Shown: in pieces, positions 8,602 to 10,927 of the stretch | Layout of the letters: every line of letters starts with the position of its first letter | Position numbering within the stretch: the first letter of the stretch is position 1 | Source of the DNA: Ettlia oleoabundans | Taxonomy: Eukaryota > Chlorophyta > Chlorophyceae > Chlamydomonadales | Assembly: GCA_019693395.1 (NCBI GenBank) | Contig: JAAMXP010000206.1 | Coordinates: 1,808 to 12,734 of the forward strand | Length of the DNA stretch: 10,927 nucleotides | Direction: 5' to 3' | Notes under the pieces: model-generated | Told to the model about the DNA's origin: nothing | The model's input: only the letters and a program-made list of their open reading frames with translations | Database searches by the model: none | Position numbers and translations under genes: made by a program

Positions 8602-10649
8602 ATGTCGTTACCTTCATTGAGAGCCGAACATGCCTTCGCGTCAGTCACGATTGGCCGATCTCGCCTTTACCAGCTCAGATTGGTGGCCAGCACCCTGCGA
8701 CCAGTGTTGGCAGCAGCTGAACCCTTGGCGACTCCTCCTGGCGTCGAATTGAAGAGGAGCAGCAGACGTAGGTCACGACCGCGAGCGAAAACAGTCCCGG
8801 CTCCAGCAGGCATGGAAGTGGCTGATGGCATCGTCAGCGGCCAACCTCCACCGCCGCCCCAGGCGCTGGGGAAGCAGCCACCTATGGCGCCACAGCAGAA
8901 GCAGGGAAAGTCAACGCCCAAGCAACGGAAGAGGCAGATGGATGCAGAACGCAGCTCAGAAGGGCATCAGGCTGGGCAGCAGGCAGCCAAGCAGCAGCAG
9001 CCTGTAAGGCAGCGGTCGGCCAAGCAGCGGCGTCAACCACCTCCTCAGCAGCCCGACTCAACGCCAACCAGGCAGGTTACCACAGCAGGACGAGATGTGA
9101 AACAACGAACCGTGCCGGATGCAAACAAGCAGGAGCAGCCGCCCCAGCAGCATGGGCAGAGAAGCTTGAGAAGGGAGGTGGGTGCTGGCCCAAAGGTGGG
9201 CCAGCAAGGGCGCAGGCGCAAGTCTCTGGAGCAACGCCAGATGCAGCGAGTGCAGCAGGGCCAACAGCAGCAACAGCAGCAGCATGGTGACCAGCAGAAA
9301 CAGCAGCAGCCGAGACAACAGAAGGAACAGCAGCATGCGCTGGAGGATGAGCAGATGGGCCGGCGGCAAAGCGCACCGCTTCCATGCTCTGGGCTGGGTG
9401 GCGAGCGGCACCCTCTGGACCGGACAGCTTTGGATGAAAGCCTGGCTGGGGCAGAAACCGCGGCTGCGGCAGGTGCAGCACAGGCGTTGGAGGGAGTGGA
9501 AGCGGAGGGTCCATCGGCTGGTGCTGCCCGGCAGCGCAATCGAGAGCTGCAGCGCCAGCTCCTTCGTGAGCGGTTGGAGCAGCTGCAGCAGGAGCAGCAG
9601 GCGCAAGCCGGACAGCTAGAGCAGGCTCAGCAGAAGCCGCGGCAGGGGAAGCAAGGGGCAAGTGAATCCGCAGCGAGGGTGCGGGATGTGCAGGGGCAAG
9701 TCGTGCGGCAGCAGCAGCCAGCTGCGTGGGGTTGGTCCATTGAGGCAGCTGAGGTGTTGTGTGGGCTGGGCATGCCACCCGAGCACGCTGCCCAGGTGCT
9801 GCTGGAGGCTCAGTCCTACTTTCTACAGCGGCAGCACCAGCAACCGGAGGCTGCTGAGGCTGAAGCTGCGGCAGCACAGCAGCAGCATCGTGGTGGGCAG
9901 GGTTGCGGCGAGACAGAAGTTGTGACAGCGCCTGCAGCTGGAGCAGCTGCAGAGGCGGAAGGGGGGGATGCCGGCGAGCAGGTCACAGTGCCCATCAGCG
10001 CAGTACATGTAGAGGCCGTGTGTCGAGAGCTGACTGGCACCGCTGCCGTGCCGGTGGCGCGTCTGCAAGGCGTGCTGGCAGCTGCTCCGCAGGTCCTGGC
10101 CTGCTCCCCACAGGAGCTGCGGAAGCAGGTGTGTAGTAGGGCAGGGCAGGGCAGGGCACATCGGGGACTGGTGGCCAGTCCTGGCCTGGCAGTGGGCAAG
10201 TTGTGCAAGCCAGCCAGCCAACCAGCCAGCCAGTGTCCCTGTCTTTTGGAGAGCTTCTTCACAGTTGTGGCGGTACTACAGAATTCTGCCTTGACACCTC
10301 ATGTGCTTCCCTTCTTCATCTCCTCACATTGCCCTTGCAGACAAGCACACCAGCACCTTCTTCATCTCCTCTCCTTGCCCTTGTACACAAGCATACAAGC
10401 ACTTGCCACAACACCCACTTCACTCGAACTTTACAAAGACATCATCGTGCTCCCGCGGCCCCCCCAAACCCACACCCACACCCACCACCACCACCACCAA
10501 CACCCCCACCACAAACAACAATAGCACCCCCCATCCCCATCCCCCATGTGCAGCACGGCATGCTTGCCTCTGTGTGGCGCCGGCCTCGGCGGCTGGCTGC
10601 CGCCATACAGCAGCACCCCGGCATGCTGGGCCCAGACTTCCCCACACAG
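8602..10649 (+). CDS. Glutamine-rich, possibly organelle-targeted protein with weak mTERF-like repeats (3' end uncertain)
   Basis: Exon 1 is 8602-10128 (509 residues, phase 0). Exon 2 is most likely 10554-10649 (32 residues, phase 0). An in-frame TGA at 8587-8589 supports ATG 8602. Residues 1-70 are rich in Ser, Arg, Ala and Leu with almost no acidic residues, like a chloroplast or mitochondrial transit peptide. Residues 75-370 are low complexity, Gln/Arg/Lys/Pro-rich, with a poly-Gln core at about 215-245 and a charged helix at about 310-345. Residues 379-413 (EVLCGLGMPPEHAAQVLLEA) and 461-509 (LQGVLAAAPQVLACSPQEL), then exon 2 (VWRRPRRLAAAIQQHPGML), have the Leu- and Pro-spaced helices of mTERF repeats, which act in organelle transcription or RNA metabolism. 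The match is weak. The gene may end with a short exon 10868-10915 (15 residues, TAG) or run past the window. Confidence 0.6.
10129..10553 (+). repeat. Repeat-filled intron of the third gene
   Basis: The intron holds four GGGCA pentamers at 10139-10158, an AGCC tetramer run at about 10208-10233, a 46-bp tandem duplication at 10311-10402, and a CA/CCA-rich simple tract at about 10461-10511. Donor is CAG|GTGTGT; the favoured acceptor is ATGTGCAG at 10553, after a C-rich tract. An alternative acceptor, CCTTGCAG at 10340, is also in phase 0 and the sequence stays open to exon 2. It would add 71 Thr/Pro/His-rich residues. Confidence 0.6.
10311..10402 (+). repeat. 46-bp tandem duplication, two copies
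   Basis: Copies 10311-10356 and 10357-10402 match at 40 of 46 positions by hand alignment, with no gaps. Both begin CTTCTTCATCTCCTC. The first copy contains CCCTTGCAG, a good 3' splice site; in the second the same place reads CCCTTGTAC, which has lost the AG. Confidence 0.8.
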
Positions 10650-10927
10650 GTGACCGCTCGCCTCCCAACCCTGGTGTCGTGCCGCCCGCCCGCCTGGACC
10701 AATCTGCGCACCTTGCAGCCTCCCAGCTTGTTATGCCTGCTCACCTGCTCTTTTACTTCAACTGGGAGGGAGGGAGGTGGAGAGGGTGTAGCGTTGCTTG
10801 CCTTATTTTAAACGCCCACATGCCAGCGGGCCACCTCTTACAAGCGGCCCACCCCCCTCCAGCCCAGCCTCTGCCTTACGGCGGCACCTCCCCTTCCATC
10901 ACACAGCCCATGTAGCCAATTTTGTGC
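10650..10927 (+). other. Probable intron and possible terminal exon of the third gene
   Basis: The sequence begins with a donor (ACACAG|GTGACC) and has no frame with coding character. Acceptor choices near the right edge are AG at 10862 (stays open to the window end) and AG at 10867 (phase 0, 15 codons then TAG at 10913-10915). The second gives a 218-bp intron, the common size in this window. Neither is proven. Confidence 0.4.

Noticed and set aside
9077..9877. Minus-strand open frames opposite the glutamine-rich exon
   Set aside because: Composition is that of antisense CAG repeats (Leu, Cys or Ala runs); three frames are open at once, which is typical of repeat shadows.
10139..10233. Short tandem repeats considered as a CRISPR or minisatellite array
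   Set aside because: Units are 4-5 bp with no spacers and lie within an intron of a eukaryotic gene; plain microsatellites explain them.

Overview
The window reads as nuclear DNA of a GC-rich green alga (Chlorophyta; class not resolved). Three protein-coding genes are broken by short GT-AG introns with C/TGCAG acceptors. The proteins carry long alanine, glutamine and glutamate tracts from GCN, CAG and GAG repeats, and a TGTAA motif, the usual green-algal poly(A) signal, follows the middle gene. I see no bacterial operon structure, tRNA, rRNA, CRISPR array or recognisable transposon. All gene models were built by hand from splice signals, reading phase and protein resemblance.

Layout: (1) 1-2521, minus strand: the 5' part of a golgin of the TMF / Arabidopsis golgin candidate 5 family. 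Five full exons and eight bases of a sixth are present; the 3' end lies off the left edge. (2) 2522-3173: 652-bp divergent intergenic region that must hold both promoters. (3) 3174-7714, plus strand: a complete seven-exon gene for a 1036-residue, probably nuclear protein. It has an AP2-like N-terminal segment, acidic and glutamine-rich tracts, two short cysteine modules CX2CX2CX8C that resemble half of a CXXC zinc finger, and a Tudor-like domain of the PDS5/MSH6 type. (4) 7715-8601: 3' UTR with TGTAA, then a stretch without a convincing gene. (5) 8602-10649, possibly to 10915 or beyond, plus strand: a glutamine-rich protein with a transit-peptide-like N-terminus and helical motifs that weakly resemble mTERF repeats.

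The three products point to different compartments (Golgi, nucleus, chloroplast or mitochondrion), so there is no sign that they form one pathway; only genes 1 and 2 may share a promoter region. The part most worth following is the middle gene: twin minimal CXXC-like modules next to a Tudor domain suggest a chromatin reader whose domain arrangement I do not recognise.
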